Of a stretch of 64,000 nucleotides of DNA, positions 25,256 through 34,619 are shown in pieces. Origin of the DNA: Postechiella sp039985655 (GTDB lineage Bacteria > Bacteroidota > Bacteroidia > Flavobacteriales > Flavobacteriaceae); assembly GCA_039985655.1 (NCBI GenBank), contig JBDWSF010000035.1, forward strand, positions 107,845 to 171,844. Reading direction: 5' to 3'. The position numbers and the translations under genes are program-made. How positions within the stretch are numbered: the first letter of the stretch is position 1; each line of letters begins with the position of its first letter. The notes beneath the pieces are model-generated. The model was not told where the DNA came from. It ran no database searches and saw only the letters and a list, made by a program, of their open reading frames with translations.

Positions 25256-27826
25256 TTAAAATTGCTGTCCAATAATGAAGTGAGTTTCCCATCCATGCTT
25301 GGTTCCGGTGTCTCCGTCAATAGTATCAAACCCATGACCAAAATCGATTCCTAATAAACCAAATGCCGGCATAAATATACGAATACCTAAACCTGCAGAA
25401 CGTTTAATTTCGAATGGATTATAATCTCTAAAACTGTTGAATGATGCACCACCTTCAAGAAAACCTAATGCATATATTTTAGCAGATGCTGCTAAAGTAA
25501 TTGGATAACGAAGCTCTAACGAAAATTTGTTATAAATAGTCCCTCCATCAGAATCGGATAGGGATTGATTTGGATAGCCACGTAAGGCAACAGATTCTCT
25601 ACCATCTAAACTGTAACTTCCTAAGCCATCACCTCCTAAAAAGAATCTTTCAAAAGGAATAACACCTCTGTCGTTATTATAAGCCCCTAAGAAACCAAAT
25701 TCCATACTAGGTTTTAAAACTAGGTTTTTAGTTAGTTCTGTGTACCAATCGCCTTTAAAATTAATTTTATAAAACTCTAACCATTTGTAGCGTTCTTGGT
25801 CTATTTCTCCTGCACGAGCGAAACCATCGACATCTGTTAAATCCAAAGCATCTCTCTCTTCTTTTAAATCTGAATAGTCTACACCATCAAATAATGAATA
25901 AGGGATACTCGCTTTAGCTGTAATAGAAAATTTTGACCCTCCAGTAGGGAATATAGGATCAATACGTGTATTGTCTCTACTTAAACCAACGGTATACGAT
26001 AAGTTTTTAGCGCTACCATTACCAAAAGTAAACAAACCTGTGTTATAATTATTAAGATCATAAACTTGATAACTAATAGCTTGAGATAATGTGAAATAAT
26101 CATCAGGAACTGTTAATCGTTTTGCTAAGCCTAAAGTAATCCCAGTAATATTAAAACTTTTGCTTTTATCTGCATTTCCAGTTAAATTATCGAATAAGAA
26201 TTGTTTTGTATGCGAAAGCGATGTAGAGAACTGTACAGGGCGTTTTCCGCCTAACCAAGGTTCAGAAAAAGAGAAACTATACGTTTGATAAAAACGACTC
26301 GCTTGTAAACGCAATGCCAGTTTTTGACCATCTCCCATTGGAATAGGTCTATACGCTTCCTTTTTAAAAATGTCTTTTATAGAAAAATTATTAAATGATA
26401 AACCCAGTGTACCAATAAAACCACCACCACCATAACCACCTTGTAACTCTATTTGACTAGAACCTGTTTCTTTAACAGAATACTCCATGTCTATTGTGCC
26501 TTCATTAGGATTAGGATTATTGAAGTTTGGTGTAATTTCTTGAGCATCGAAAAAACCTAATTGCCCAAGTTCTCTAACGGTACGAACCACATTGGCTTTA
26601 CTATACAATTGGCCAGGTCTAGTACGTATTTCCCTGTATACAACGTGATCGTTTGTTTTATCGTTTCCAACTACGCTTACACTATTAAAATGTGCTGCTT
26701 TACCTTCGGTAATTCTAATTTCCATGTCGATAACATTTCCATCGGCACTAACTTCTACAGGATTTATAGATGAAAATAAATACCCACTATTTTGGTATAA
26801 GTTTGTAATGTCGTCTCCATCAGGTCTAGAGTCATCTGCGATACGTTTTTGTAGTAAAACACCATTATAAGTGTCTCCTTTTTTAATACGAAGCATTTGG
26901 TTTAACTGTTGATTTGTATAAACCGAGTTCCCAATAAACGTAATATCACCAAACGTATATGGTTTTCCTTCTTCTATTTTAATATTTAAAGAAATAGTTT
27001 TATCGTCATTTACAATAATACTGTCCGAAATAATACGTGCATCACGATAGCCGTTTTCAGCAAGTTTCTCAACAACATTATGTAAATCTGCTTGGTATGC
27101 AGAATCAATAAACTTTGAACGTTTTAAAAGACGAATACGCTTAATTTTTTTCGTCCCTTTCATCGCTTTTGCAAGCATCTTATCACTTAAAGCCGTGTTG
27201 CCATCAAAAACAATATCTTTAATTTTTACTTTTTCTCCTTTGTCTATGGCTACAACCATATTAACACGTGCTTTATCTATAGAGTCTTTGACCTCTATGG
27301 TGTTAATGTTAACCTTAGTGTTGTAAAACCCGTTTTTCTTATATTTTTTTATTAAAAAATTTCTTGTAGTAGTACGAAGGTTTTCTGTAACCTTTGTGCC
27401 TTTTTTTAGTTTGTTATCGTTTATAATGCCTTCAAATTTACCTTTTTTAACCCCCGTAATTTTTACTTCGTTAAGTTGTGGTAAATCAGATAAACGTATT
27501 TGTAAATGCGCAACGCCGTTTTCTATTTTTGCAATATAAACCTCTATGTCATTAAATAATTTAGAGTTCCAAAGTTTTTTAATGGCATTACTAATATCTT
27601 CTCCAGGTACTGTAATTTCTTTCCCTTTTCTCAATCCAGAATATGCAACAATAGTTTGCTCGTTGAAACTTGTATTTCCTTTTACAGAAATACTTCCTAA
27701 AGTATATTTTTTGCCTTTACTATACTCTAAATCTTGAGCAGAAATGCTAAAACTAATTACTGTTAAAAATAAAGTAATAGATTGCTTTATATATCCTTTT
27801 AATAATAGCTTGCTAAAGTTGTTCAC
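25256..27826 (-). CDS. bamA: Outer-membrane protein assembly factor BamA
   Basis: BamA is the Omp85 core that folds beta-barrel proteins into the outer membrane. The product has a signal peptide (KQSITLFLTVISFSISAQ), five POTRA domains (about residues 30-420), and a C-terminal 16-stranded barrel ending in GWETHFIIGQQF with a terminal aromatic residue. The open frame extends to 27940, but an in-frame GTG at 27826 overlaps the uppS stop region by 14 bp and gives a short pre-signal segment, so I prefer it (856 residues). The gene is coupled to uppS upstream and ompH genes downstream. Confidence 0.9.
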   Translation of the reverse strand: MNNFSKLLLKGYIKQSITLFLTVISFSISAQDLEYSKGKKYTLGSISVKGNTSFNEQTIVAYSGLRKGKEITVPGEDISNAIKKLWNSKLFNDIEVYIAKIENGVAHLQIRLSDLPQLNEVKITGVKKGKFEGIINDNKLKKGTKVTENLRTTTRNFLIKKYKKNGFYNTKVNINTIEVKDSIDKARVNMVVAIDKGEKVKIKDIVFDGNTALSDKMLAKAMKGTKKIKRIRLLKRSKFIDSAYQADLHNVVEKLAENGYRDARIISDSIIVNDDKTISLNIKIEEGKPYTFGDITFIGNSVYTNQQLNQMLRIKKGDTYNGVLLQKRIADDSRPDGDDITNLYQNSGYLFSSINPVEVSADGNVIDMEIRITEGKAAHFNSVSVVGNDKTNDHVVYREIRTRPGQLYSKANVVRTVRELGQLGFFDAQEITPNFNNPNPNEGTIDMEYSVKETGSSQIELQGGYGGGGFIGTLGLSFNNFSIKDIFKKEAYRPIPMGDGQKLALRLQASRFYQTYSFSFSEPWLGGKRPVQFSTSLSHTKQFLFDNLTGNADKSKSFNITGITLGLAKRLTVPDDYFTLSQAISYQVYDLNNYNTGLFTFGNGSAKNLSYTVGLSRDNTRIDPIFPTGGSKFSITAKASIPYSLFDGVDYSDLKEERDALDLTDVDGFARAGEIDQERYKWLEFYKINFKGDWYTELTKNLVLKPSMEFGFLGAYNNDRGVIPFERFFLGGDGLGSYSLDGRESVALRGYPNQSLSDSDGGTIYNKFSLELRYPITLAASAKIYALGFLEGGASFNSFRDYNPFEIKRSAGLGIRIFMPAFGLLGIDFGHGFDTIDGDTGTKHGWETHFIIGQQF

Positions 27827-28550
27827 TCGTTTTCCCAAATCGTCGTTCTCTTTTTTGATATTCAATAATAGCATCATACAAATGTTCTTTTGTAAAGTCT
27901 GGCCAAAGTATATTTGTAAAATATAATTCGGCATATGCAATTTGCCATAATAAAAAATTACTTATTCTTTGTTCACCACTAGTGCGAATAAGCAAATCTA
28001 CGTCCGGTAAATTTTGCGTGTAAAGATGCTCATTAATAATCGATTCATCAATTATTTCGGGCGAAATTATATTATTTTTAACTTTAATACTAATTTCTTT
28101 AACAGTGTTTATGATTTCTTCTCTTGAGCCATAACTAAGTGCTAAAGTCAAAGTCATTCTGCTGTTATCTTTTGTCTGTTCCATAACCTCCTTTAATTCT
28201 CTATGAACTTTGTCAGGTAATGAGTTTAAGTTGCCTATAGCAGATAATTTAATATGGTTTTTTTGAAGTGTTTTTATTTCCTTTCTTAACGAAGAAACAA
28301 GAAGTTTCATTAAGGTTTTAACCTCTAATTTCGGTCTATTCCAATTTTCGGTAGAAAACGCATAGAGTGTTAAATTTTTAACACCTAGCTCGGCACAAGA
28401 TTCAACAGTAGTTCTTACCGATTTCGTGCCATTTTCGTGCCCAAAAGCACGAAGCATTCCTTTTTGTTTTGCCCAACGACCATTACCATCCATAATAATA
28501 GCTATGTGTTTTGGTAACGATTTACTAAGTATATGTTCTTTTAAATCCAT
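27813..28550 (-). CDS. uppS: Undecaprenyl diphosphate synthase
   Basis: This cis-prenyltransferase makes the C55 lipid carrier for peptidoglycan and LPS O-units. The 245 residues show IAIIMDGNGRWAKQKG with the metal-binding D21, YAFSTENWNRP, and the C-terminal RTSGEQRISNFLLWQ-AYAELYF block. The gene is one base downstream of the DUF6089 gene and overlaps the preferred bamA start by 14 bp, indicating one transcript. Confidence 0.96.
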   Translation of the reverse strand: MDLKEHILSKSLPKHIAIIMDGNGRWAKQKGMLRAFGHENGTKSVRTTVESCAELGVKNLTLYAFSTENWNRPKLEVKTLMKLLVSSLRKEIKTLQKNHIKLSAIGNLNSLPDKVHRELKEVMEQTKDNSRMTLTLALSYGSREEIINTVKEISIKVKNNIISPEIIDESIINEHLYTQNLPDVDLLIRTSGEQRISNFLLWQIAYAELYFTNILWPDFTKEHLYDAIIEYQKRERRFGKTSEQL

Positions 28551-28551
28551 T

Positions 28552-29238
28552 TTAATTTACGCAATAACACGGGTTAAGTCCAAAGGTGTAAGTTAAGGTA
28601 ATACCCGAGAATACATACCAATCATTATTATTAATATTACCAAATTGTAATGATTGATTTTCTGTATTGTTTGGAAAACTACCATCTATACCATCAGAAA
28701 AAGTATAACGCGCACCAACTTCAACTCCTAATATTAATTTATCTGTAAATGTGGTTTTAAAACCCAGTACCATAGGAATACCGTAGGCCCAGCTTGATGT
28801 GTTTTCTGAAATTTGCTGACCACCACTAAAATAATGATCGTCGTGTTTTGCAACACTTATACCCGAATATAAGTACGGCGTTGCTACTTTTCTCCCTGAA
28901 TGTAAATTGAAATCTAAAAAGGTAAATTCCATTCCTAATGAGAGTTCTGTGATTTTACTAGAAAACTCATAACCTCGTTGAATACGTCTTGGATCGTCTG
29001 AATCTATATCGACACCTTCTAATTCACTAAAAAGTATTGAAAATCTATATGAATGTCTAGAACTTCTATTCCATTTATAGAGTCCGCCAATGGCTAATTG
29101 ATCTGGGGATATATAATCTGTAGCGCCTACATCTCCAATAAAATTACTCCCACCAACAAACAGTCCAATTTCATTAATTTGAGAGTGGCTAATTTGGGTG
29201 CTTAAAATGCTTAATATCAATAGGATTAAATACCTCAT
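28552..29238 (-). CDS. DUF6089-family outer-membrane beta-barrel-like protein
   Basis: The 228-residue product has a signal peptide (MRYLILLILSILSTQISHSQ) and alternating beta-strand pattern over its length (IGLFVGGSNFIGDVG, YRFSILFSELEG, YSGISVAKHDD), ending in a strand with TLTYTFG. In Bacteroidota this family sits between nadK and uppS-bamA, as it does here. It probably forms a small eight-stranded barrel in the outer membrane, but its role is unknown. It lies one base upstream of uppS. Confidence 0.85.
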   Translation of the reverse strand: MRYLILLILSILSTQISHSQINEIGLFVGGSNFIGDVGATDYISPDQLAIGGLYKWNRSSRHSYRFSILFSELEGVDIDSDDPRRIQRGYEFSSKITELSLGMEFTFLDFNLHSGRKVATPYLYSGISVAKHDDHYFSGGQQISENTSSWAYGIPMVLGFKTTFTDKLILGVEVGARYTFSDGIDGSFPNNTENQSLQFGNINNNDWYVFSGITLTYTFGLNPCYCVN

Positions 29239-29337
29239 AAATGTTCAAAAGTTTGCAAATATAATAAATAAGATTTGACTGTTACAATTTGAAGTAAACA
29301 GTATCTGCTTAAAACAGTTTTTCTTATAAATTATTGC

Positions 29338-30222
29338 CTAATTGCGCTTGTCTTCTCCCCAAAGTAGTTTTTTTCGAAGTGTAGAAAAAAAGCTTTCATC
29401 TAACAGATCAATCATCTTAATTTTAAAATCTGCTTTTTTTATTTTTATAAGAGTTCCATTCTCTAAAGTAGCAATTCTAGAATCTAAAGAGATTAAATGG
29501 CTTTCTTCTCTACCGTTAACTTTAAGTTGTATTTCGGTTGAATCTGGAATAATTAGTGGTCGTGCACTTAAATTATGTGGTGCAATTGGCGTTAAAACAA
29601 AATTGTTTGCGCCAGGTGTAATTACGGGGCCGCCACAACTAAGTGAGTATCCTGTAGAACCTGTTGGCGTCGAAACAATTAAACCATCACTCCAATATGA
29701 ATTTAAAAACTCGTCATCTAAATACGTGTCTACAGTAATCATCGCCGTGGTATTTTTTCTGCTTACTGTTATTTCGTTTAACGCAAAATTCATTGAAACG
29801 ATATCGTCATTTTCTGGTGATGTTTCGACAGATAGTAAACTACGTTCAGATATTTTATAATGCCCGTCTAATATGTTTTGTATGGCTTGTTCTATAGCAT
29901 CCACTTGAATGGTAGCTAGAAAACCTAACCGTCCCGTATTTATACCTATAATAGGAATTCCTAAATCTTTAACAAATATGGTAGATCTTAAAATGGTTCC
30001 ATCTCCACCAATACTTACAAGAAAGTCGAACGATTTATCGAGTTCACTAAACGTTTTATAAGCCTCAAAGTTTTTTATTCCATGAGATTCTTTTTCTATA
30101 AGTTTATGAAACTGAGTTTCTATATAAGCATCTATGCCTTGTTTGCTTAAATAATTAAAAAGCGTTTCTACAGATGCAGAAGTTGTATCGTTATAATATC
30201 GTCCAAAAATTGCAACCTTCAT
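29338..30222 (-). CDS. nadK: NAD kinase
   Basis: NadK phosphorylates NAD to NADP in the cytosol. The 294-residue protein has the catalytic GGDG motif in SIGGDGTILRS, the GINTGRLGFLAT segment, and the glycine-rich TPTGSTGYSLSCGGP region. Its length is standard. It follows the CBS-domain gene by 3 bp, and a 99-bp gap with no clear terminator precedes the DUF6089 gene. Confidence 0.95.
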   Translation of the reverse strand: MKVAIFGRYYNDTTSASVETLFNYLSKQGIDAYIETQFHKLIEKESHGIKNFEAYKTFSELDKSFDFLVSIGGDGTILRSTIFVKDLGIPIIGINTGRLGFLATIQVDAIEQAIQNILDGHYKISERSLLSVETSPENDDIVSMNFALNEITVSRKNTTAMITVDTYLDDEFLNSYWSDGLIVSTPTGSTGYSLSCGGPVITPGANNFVLTPIAPHNLSARPLIIPDSTEIQLKVNGREESHLISLDSRIATLENGTLIKIKKADFKIKMIDLLDESFFSTLRKKLLWGEDKRN

Positions 30223-30225
30223 AAA

Positions 30226-30885
30226 TTACATATTTAAATATTTATTCAAATAATCCGAGCGTTCTTTCAAGCTTTGTGTATAGCTGTCTTCCTCATGTCC
30301 CGATACAATATTATAGCTGTAACGTCTAAAGGTTTGAATAATATCATTTAAGCCTGTATTCCCAATTTTAAGGGTGATTTGCACGATGTCATTCTTCATT
30401 TTAGAAATAAAAGCACCGAGTAATTTTCCGTTATTAGACTCTACAATCTGGCTTAATTCACTAAACGAATAATCGTTAATTCCTTTTTCTACAACCAAAA
30501 CACCGCCGGCTTCAAAGAAAAATGGAGATTCGTTAAAAAGACTAATAATATCATTAAGTTCGTAATAGCCTAAATATACATTTTGTTCACTTAAAACAGG
30601 CATTATATTAGATGAGTTCTGAGCAAAAGCTTCTAATACATCGAGCCATAACGTGGTGTCGCGCACAAAAAAATCTTCTACAGCATACATGTATTCACTT
30701 AGACTTTTTTCGCCCTCAAAACAATGCGCATCGGTTTCAAAAAAAGAGCCCATAAATGTATGATCATCATTTTCTACAGGAATATGAGAATAAGATAACT
30801 GATTAAACAACAACTGCAACTCACTGACCTTGCCATTACTATTTAACGGTTTTATGTCGTTAATTATATATTCTGAAAGTTTCAT
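30226..30885 (-). CDS. CBS-domain protein
   Basis: The 219-residue cytosolic protein contains paired CBS motifs in its first ~135 residues (LSEYIINDIKPLN...ELQLLFNQLSYSHIPV and VRDTTLWLDVLEAFAQNSSN then MPVLSEQNVYLGYYELNDI), with an ACT-like C-terminal half (VQITLKIGNTGLNDIIQTFR). Such domains bind adenosine nucleotides. It is the first gene of the nadK-uppS-bamA row and lies 3 bp before nadK, so it may sense nucleotide state, but no partner is visible. It is divergent from pdxJ. Confidence 0.85.
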   Translation of the reverse strand: MKLSEYIINDIKPLNSNGKVSELQLLFNQLSYSHIPVENDDHTFMGSFFETDAHCFEGEKSLSEYMYAVEDFFVRDTTLWLDVLEAFAQNSSNIMPVLSEQNVYLGYYELNDIISLFNESPFFFEAGGVLVVEKGINDYSFSELSQIVESNNGKLLGAFISKMKNDIVQITLKIGNTGLNDIIQTFRRYSYNIVSGHEEDSYTQSLKERSDYLNKYLNM

Positions 30886-30949
30886 CTTTTAATAGGTATT
30901 ACCTCTGCAAATTAATTAAAAAAATAACACTTAAGCTTGTTCTACTTTG

Positions 30950-30957
30950 TATTTTTG
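30950..30957 (+). promoter_or_regulatory. Candidate -7 box upstream of pdxJ
   Basis: TATTTTTG lies 18 bases before the pdxJ ATG and matches the flavobacterial -7 consensus. The TTGs nearby (30937, 30947) are too close to serve as the -33 element, so only half of the promoter is seen. Confidence 0.4.
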
Positions 30958-30975
30958 CAATATAAATAGTGATAT

Positions 30976-31689
30976 ATGACAAAGTTAAGCGTAAATATTA
31001 ATAAGATTGCCACACTGCGTAACTCTAGAGGAGGCGATGTCCCCAATGTCGTTGAGTTTGCAAAAGATGTACAACGTTTTGGTTCTGAAGGCGTAACCAT
31101 TCATCCAAGACCAGACGAACGCCATATACGTTATCAAGATGCTCGCGACTTAAAATCTGAAGTTTATACCGAGTATAATATTGAGGGAAACCCCGTGAAA
31201 TCGTTTTTAGATTTGGTTTTAGAAGTGAAACCGACGCAGGTCACTTTAGTACCCGATGCCGAAAATGCAATTACAAGTAATGCGGGTTGGGATACTATAA
31301 AACATAAAGATTTTTTAGTTGATGTTATTAAAGAATGTCAACAAAACGGCATTAGAACATCCATTTTTGTCGACCCAGTTCTAGAGCAAATTGAAGGCGC
31401 AAAAGCAACAGGAACAGATCGCATAGAGTTATACACTGAGGCATTTGCACATCAATATAGTTTAGGTAATAAAGAGGCTGTTAAGCCTTATACTGAGTGT
31501 GCTGAATTGGCAAACAAATTAGGTTTAGGTATTAATGCGGGTCACGATTTATCGCTAGATAATATTCAGTTTTTTAAAGAAAACATACCAGGATTGTTAG
31601 AGGTTTCTATTGGACACGCTTTAATTGCAGAGAGTTTGTATTTAGGTGTTGAGAATGTTATTCAAATGTATTTACATAGGCTTAAATAG
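30976..31689 (+). CDS. pdxJ: Pyridoxine 5'-phosphate synthase
   Basis: PdxJ condenses 3-amino-2-oxopropyl phosphate (1-amino-acetone 3-phosphate) with deoxyxylulose 5-phosphate to form pyridoxine 5'-phosphate. The 237-residue TIM barrel shows LSVNINKIATLRNSRGG, GVTIHPRPDERHI, the catalytic VTLVPD segment and GLGINAGHDLS near the C-terminus. The ATG at 30976 gives the standard N-terminus MTKLSVNIN. A 64-bp gap separates it from the downstream hydrolase gene. Confidence 0.96.
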   Translation: MTKLSVNINKIATLRNSRGGDVPNVVEFAKDVQRFGSEGVTIHPRPDERHIRYQDARDLKSEVYTEYNIEGNPVKSFLDLVLEVKPTQVTLVPDAENAITSNAGWDTIKHKDFLVDVIKECQQNGIRTSIFVDPVLEQIEGAKATGTDRIELYTEAFAHQYSLGNKEAVKPYTECAELANKLGLGINAGHDLSLDNIQFFKENIPGLLEVSIGHALIAESLYLGVENVIQMYLHRLK

Positions 31690-31753
31690 TCTAGTCTCAG
31701 TTTGCTGTCGCAATATTCAGTATTCAAAAAATCATTAATCAAAAATCAAAAAC

Positions 31754-32518
31754 ATGCTTTTACATTCTAATATTATAGGAGAAGGCAAGCCGTTTGTTAT
31801 ACTTCATGGCTTTTTAGGCATGAGTGATAACTGGAAAACACTTGGGCGTCAATTTAGCGAACAAAATTTTGAGGTGCACTTAGTAGACCAGCGAAACCAT
31901 GGAAGAAGTTTCCATGATGATAACTTTAATTATGAAATTCTTGCCGAAGATTTAAAAAACTATTGCGATTCGAATAACTTAACGGATATTGTTTTATTGG
32001 GGCATTCAATGGGGGGGAAAACAGCTATGTTGTTTGCTACACTTTACCCAGAATTAGTATCAAAATTAATCGTAGCAGATATTTCTCCACGTTTTTATCC
32101 AGTGCATCACGATGGGATTTTAAACGGATTATCTGCTTTAAATTTCGACATTATAAAAACAAGGGGAGAAGCCGATACTTTTTTAAGTAGCTATGTTGAC
32201 GAAGCGGGAATACGTCAATTTTTACTTAAAAACCTATATTGGGTGGAAAAAGGACAATTAGGTTTGCGTATCAATTTAGAGGTTTTAAAAAATGAAGTTG
32301 AAGAAGTTGGAGAATCTTTACCAAGTTATGCTCGGTTTGAAAAAGATACTTTGTTTTTAAGAGGAGATCGATCTGAATATATTGGTGTGGGTGATGAAAC
32401 GGTAATAACTAATCATTTTTCTAAGGCCGAAATTATTACCATTTCTAATTCAGGACATTGGTTGCATGCGGAAAATCCAAAAGATTTTTTTGCCGCAGTC
32501 GTTGAGTTTGTTAGCTGA
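31754..32518 (+). CDS. Alpha/beta-hydrolase (YbfF-like esterase)
   Basis: This 254-residue cytosolic protein has the alpha/beta-hydrolase fold: the oxyanion HGFLGMSDNW loop, the nucleophile elbow GHSMGGKT (S85), the acid in LRGDRSEYIG and the histidine in SNSGHWLHAENP. The pattern matches the YbfF group of acyl-CoA or ester hydrolases. The actual substrate is not predictable. It follows pdxJ by 64 bp on the same strand. Confidence 0.85.
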   Translation: MLLHSNIIGEGKPFVILHGFLGMSDNWKTLGRQFSEQNFEVHLVDQRNHGRSFHDDNFNYEILAEDLKNYCDSNNLTDIVLLGHSMGGKTAMLFATLYPELVSKLIVADISPRFYPVHHDGILNGLSALNFDIIKTRGEADTFLSSYVDEAGIRQFLLKNLYWVEKGQLGLRINLEVLKNEVEEVGESLPSYARFEKDTLFLRGDRSEYIGVGDETVITNHFSKAEIITISNSGHWLHAENPKDFFAAVVEFVS

Positions 32519-32551
32519 TTTTAATTTGTATATTTAGTAAAAATAAAATCA

Positions 32552-32899
32552 ATGAAACTCATAATCAAACTATTACTAAACGCCGTTGCTGTAGTTATTC
32601 TATCAAAAATATTAACAGGCGTACATGTCGATTCTTATACAACAGCAATCATCGTTGCTATCGTTTTATCAATATTAAACCTTATAGTAAAACCTATTTT
32701 GGTTATTTTAACCTTCCCAATTACCATTTTAACTTTAGGTCTTTTTTTACTCGTAATAAATGCGATTATTATTTTTTTCGCAGATCACTTAATAGAAGGC
32801 TTTTCGGTAAGTAGTATTTGGATTGCCATTTTATTCAGTATTCTACTTTCGATACTCCAATCTGTACTACATTCACTTTTAAAAGAAGACAAAAAATAG
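32552..32899 (+). CDS. Phage-holin-4-type small membrane protein (YvlD family)
   Basis: The 115-residue protein consists of four hydrophobic helices (about 3-22, 31-53, 57-78, 86-108) with few charges, ending in KEDKK. The conserved NLIVKPILVILTFPITILTL segment is typical of the YvlD/PF04020 family. It is an inner-membrane protein of unknown function; the holin name is historical. It lies 33 bp downstream of the hydrolase gene and probably shares its transcript. Confidence 0.85.
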   Translation: MKLIIKLLLNAVAVVILSKILTGVHVDSYTTAIIVAIVLSILNLIVKPILVILTFPITILTLGLFLLVINAIIIFFADHLIEGFSVSSIWIAILFSILLSILQSVLHSLLKEDKK

Positions 32900-32923
32900 C
32901 TTAAAATCAAGCAATTAAAAACT

Positions 32924-32953
32924 TTGTTGGGATGTAAAAATATACTATTTTTG
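32924..32953 (+). promoter_or_regulatory. Promoter for tig, a full match to the flavobacterial consensus
   Basis: TTG at 32924-32926, a 19-bp spacer and TATTTTTG at 32946-32953 form a complete -33/-7 promoter. Transcription should start near 32960, giving tig a leader of roughly 190 nt. This is the best promoter match I found in the window. Confidence 0.65.
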
Positions 32954-33148
32954 CATCCCAATTTTAGTAGCAAAAATTCTACGTGGTTTCACTTTGGAGT
33001 TCTTATTAAAATTGTCTTTCTCGCGAAATCGAAGATTCATGAATTCATTAATTTGAACTAAGAATCAGTGAATAAAGCGGGAATCTTATAAATTTCAGGT
33101 TGTAAAAAACCGTTTGTTAAATGCCTAAAAGGCTTTATATCATTTAAA

Positions 33149-34474
33149 ATGAATATTACAAGAGAAAACGTTGATGCATTAAACGCTGTAGTAAAAGTAG
33201 ATATCGCTAAAGAAGATTATAGCGATAAAGTAGAAAAAATCTTAACAGATTACCGTAAAACAGCAAACATTCCTGGTTTTAGAAAAGGTCACGTGCCAAT
33301 GGGAATGGTAAAAAAACAATACGGAAAAGCGGTATTGGTTGATGAGGTAAATAAATTATTGCAAGACGCATTAAACAAATATTTAACTGAAGAAAAACTT
33401 GATGTTTTAGGACAACCATTACCTAAAGGGCAAGATTTAGATTGGGATTCAGATAATTTTTCTTTTGAATTCGAATTAGGTTTATCTCCAGAATTTGAAG
33501 TAAATTTAAAAGGAAAAAAAGCAATTAGTCAATATAAAATCGTTGCAGACGATAAAATGATTGATGAGCAAATAGAACGTATTCAAAAACAATACGGAAA
33601 ATTAGTGGCTTTAGATACTGTTGAAGCAGATAGCGAAATTACAGGAGCTTACACTAACGAAGAAAAAGAAATAGACAACACGGTCACTTTAACTTTAGAT
33701 AAATTTAAAGGTAAAGCAACAGCAAAACAATTTGTTGGCGCTAAAGTTGGAGATGTTATTGTTTTAAAAACAAAAGGTCTTTTTGATGATGATCACGATT
33801 TAATGGCTGCTTTAAAATTAGAGCATGATGCTATTCATGATTTAGATATCGAAGTATCTTTCACTATTTCTGAAATTAACAAAAGAGAATTAGCCGATTT
33901 AGACCAAGATTTATTCGATAAATTATTTGGTAAAGATGGGGCTACTTCTGTAACAGAAGTAAGAGCTAAAATAAAAGAAGATGCTGAAAAGCAATTTGTG
34001 CAACAAGCAGACCAAAAGCTTTTAAATGATGTTACTGAGTATTTAGTAGATAATACAAAGTTCGATTTACCTGCAGAATTCTTAACAAAATGGATGCAAA
34101 CTTCTGGCGAAAAGGAAATTGACGAAGCTCAAGCTAAAGAAGAGTATGCAAAATCTGAAAAAAGCTTACGTTACCAATTAATTGAAGGTAAGTTAATTAC
34201 CGAAAATAACATTCAAGTCACAATGGATGATATTAAAGGGCATGCAAGAGAAATGATTAAAGGGCAAATGGCTCAATTTGGTCAAATGAATCCTTCTGAT
34301 AAAGAATTAGATGATATTGCTGCTCGTGTCTTATCAAACCAAGATGAAGCACGTCGTATTTCAGAACAATTAATTAGCCAAAAGCTAATTGGCTTATACA
34401 AAGAAAAAGCAAATCTTAAAGTAAAAGAATTAACATACGAAAAGTTTGTTAAAGAAGTTTACGGCGATAAATAA
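33149..34474 (+). CDS. tig: Trigger factor
   Basis: Trigger factor is the ribosome-associated chaperone that meets nascent chains. The 441-residue protein has the N-terminal ribosome-binding domain with the signature GFRKGHVPM (the GFRxGxxP loop at L23), a divergent middle domain (about 155-245) and a helical C-terminal chaperone region. The middle domain differs from the FKBP-type core of E. coli, as in many Bacteroidota, so peptidyl-prolyl isomerase activity is doubtful. It has its own promoter and terminator, upstream of clpP-clpX. Confidence 0.93.
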   Translation: MNITRENVDALNAVVKVDIAKEDYSDKVEKILTDYRKTANIPGFRKGHVPMGMVKKQYGKAVLVDEVNKLLQDALNKYLTEEKLDVLGQPLPKGQDLDWDSDNFSFEFELGLSPEFEVNLKGKKAISQYKIVADDKMIDEQIERIQKQYGKLVALDTVEADSEITGAYTNEEKEIDNTVTLTLDKFKGKATAKQFVGAKVGDVIVLKTKGLFDDDHDLMAALKLEHDAIHDLDIEVSFTISEINKRELADLDQDLFDKLFGKDGATSVTEVRAKIKEDAEKQFVQQADQKLLNDVTEYLVDNTKFDLPAEFLTKWMQTSGEKEIDEAQAKEEYAKSEKSLRYQLIEGKLITENNIQVTMDDIKGHAREMIKGQMAQFGQMNPSDKELDDIAARVLSNQDEARRISEQLISQKLIGLYKEKANLKVKELTYEKFVKEVYGDK

Positions 34475-34497
34475 GTAAAGAATAATTGCTTATATTT

Positions 34498-34531
34498 AAG
34501 CGCTTAAATCAGATGGTTTAAGCGCTTTTTT
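34498..34531 (+). terminator. Terminator after tig
   Basis: AAGCGCTTAAA pairs perfectly with TTTAAGCGCTT around an eight-base loop, followed by a T run. It separates tig from clpP, so clpP should have its own promoter in the 88 bases that follow. Confidence 0.85.
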
Positions 34532-34619
34532 ATACAGATAAATTCTTTTTTAAACAAAGTTTTTATTGCATCTTGATGTAAATCAGGATTTTAATCATAA
34601 AAAACATATAAAAAATATT

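Noticed and set aside
27827..27940. Upstream extension of bamA into uppS
   Set aside because: The extra 38 codons lie wholly within uppS and give a non-signal N-terminus; the GTG at 27826 yields a normal signal peptide.
34566..34619. Upstream extension of clpP
   Set aside because: The extra 18 codons have no credible start or conservation pattern; the ATG at 34620 gives the standard ClpP N-terminus.
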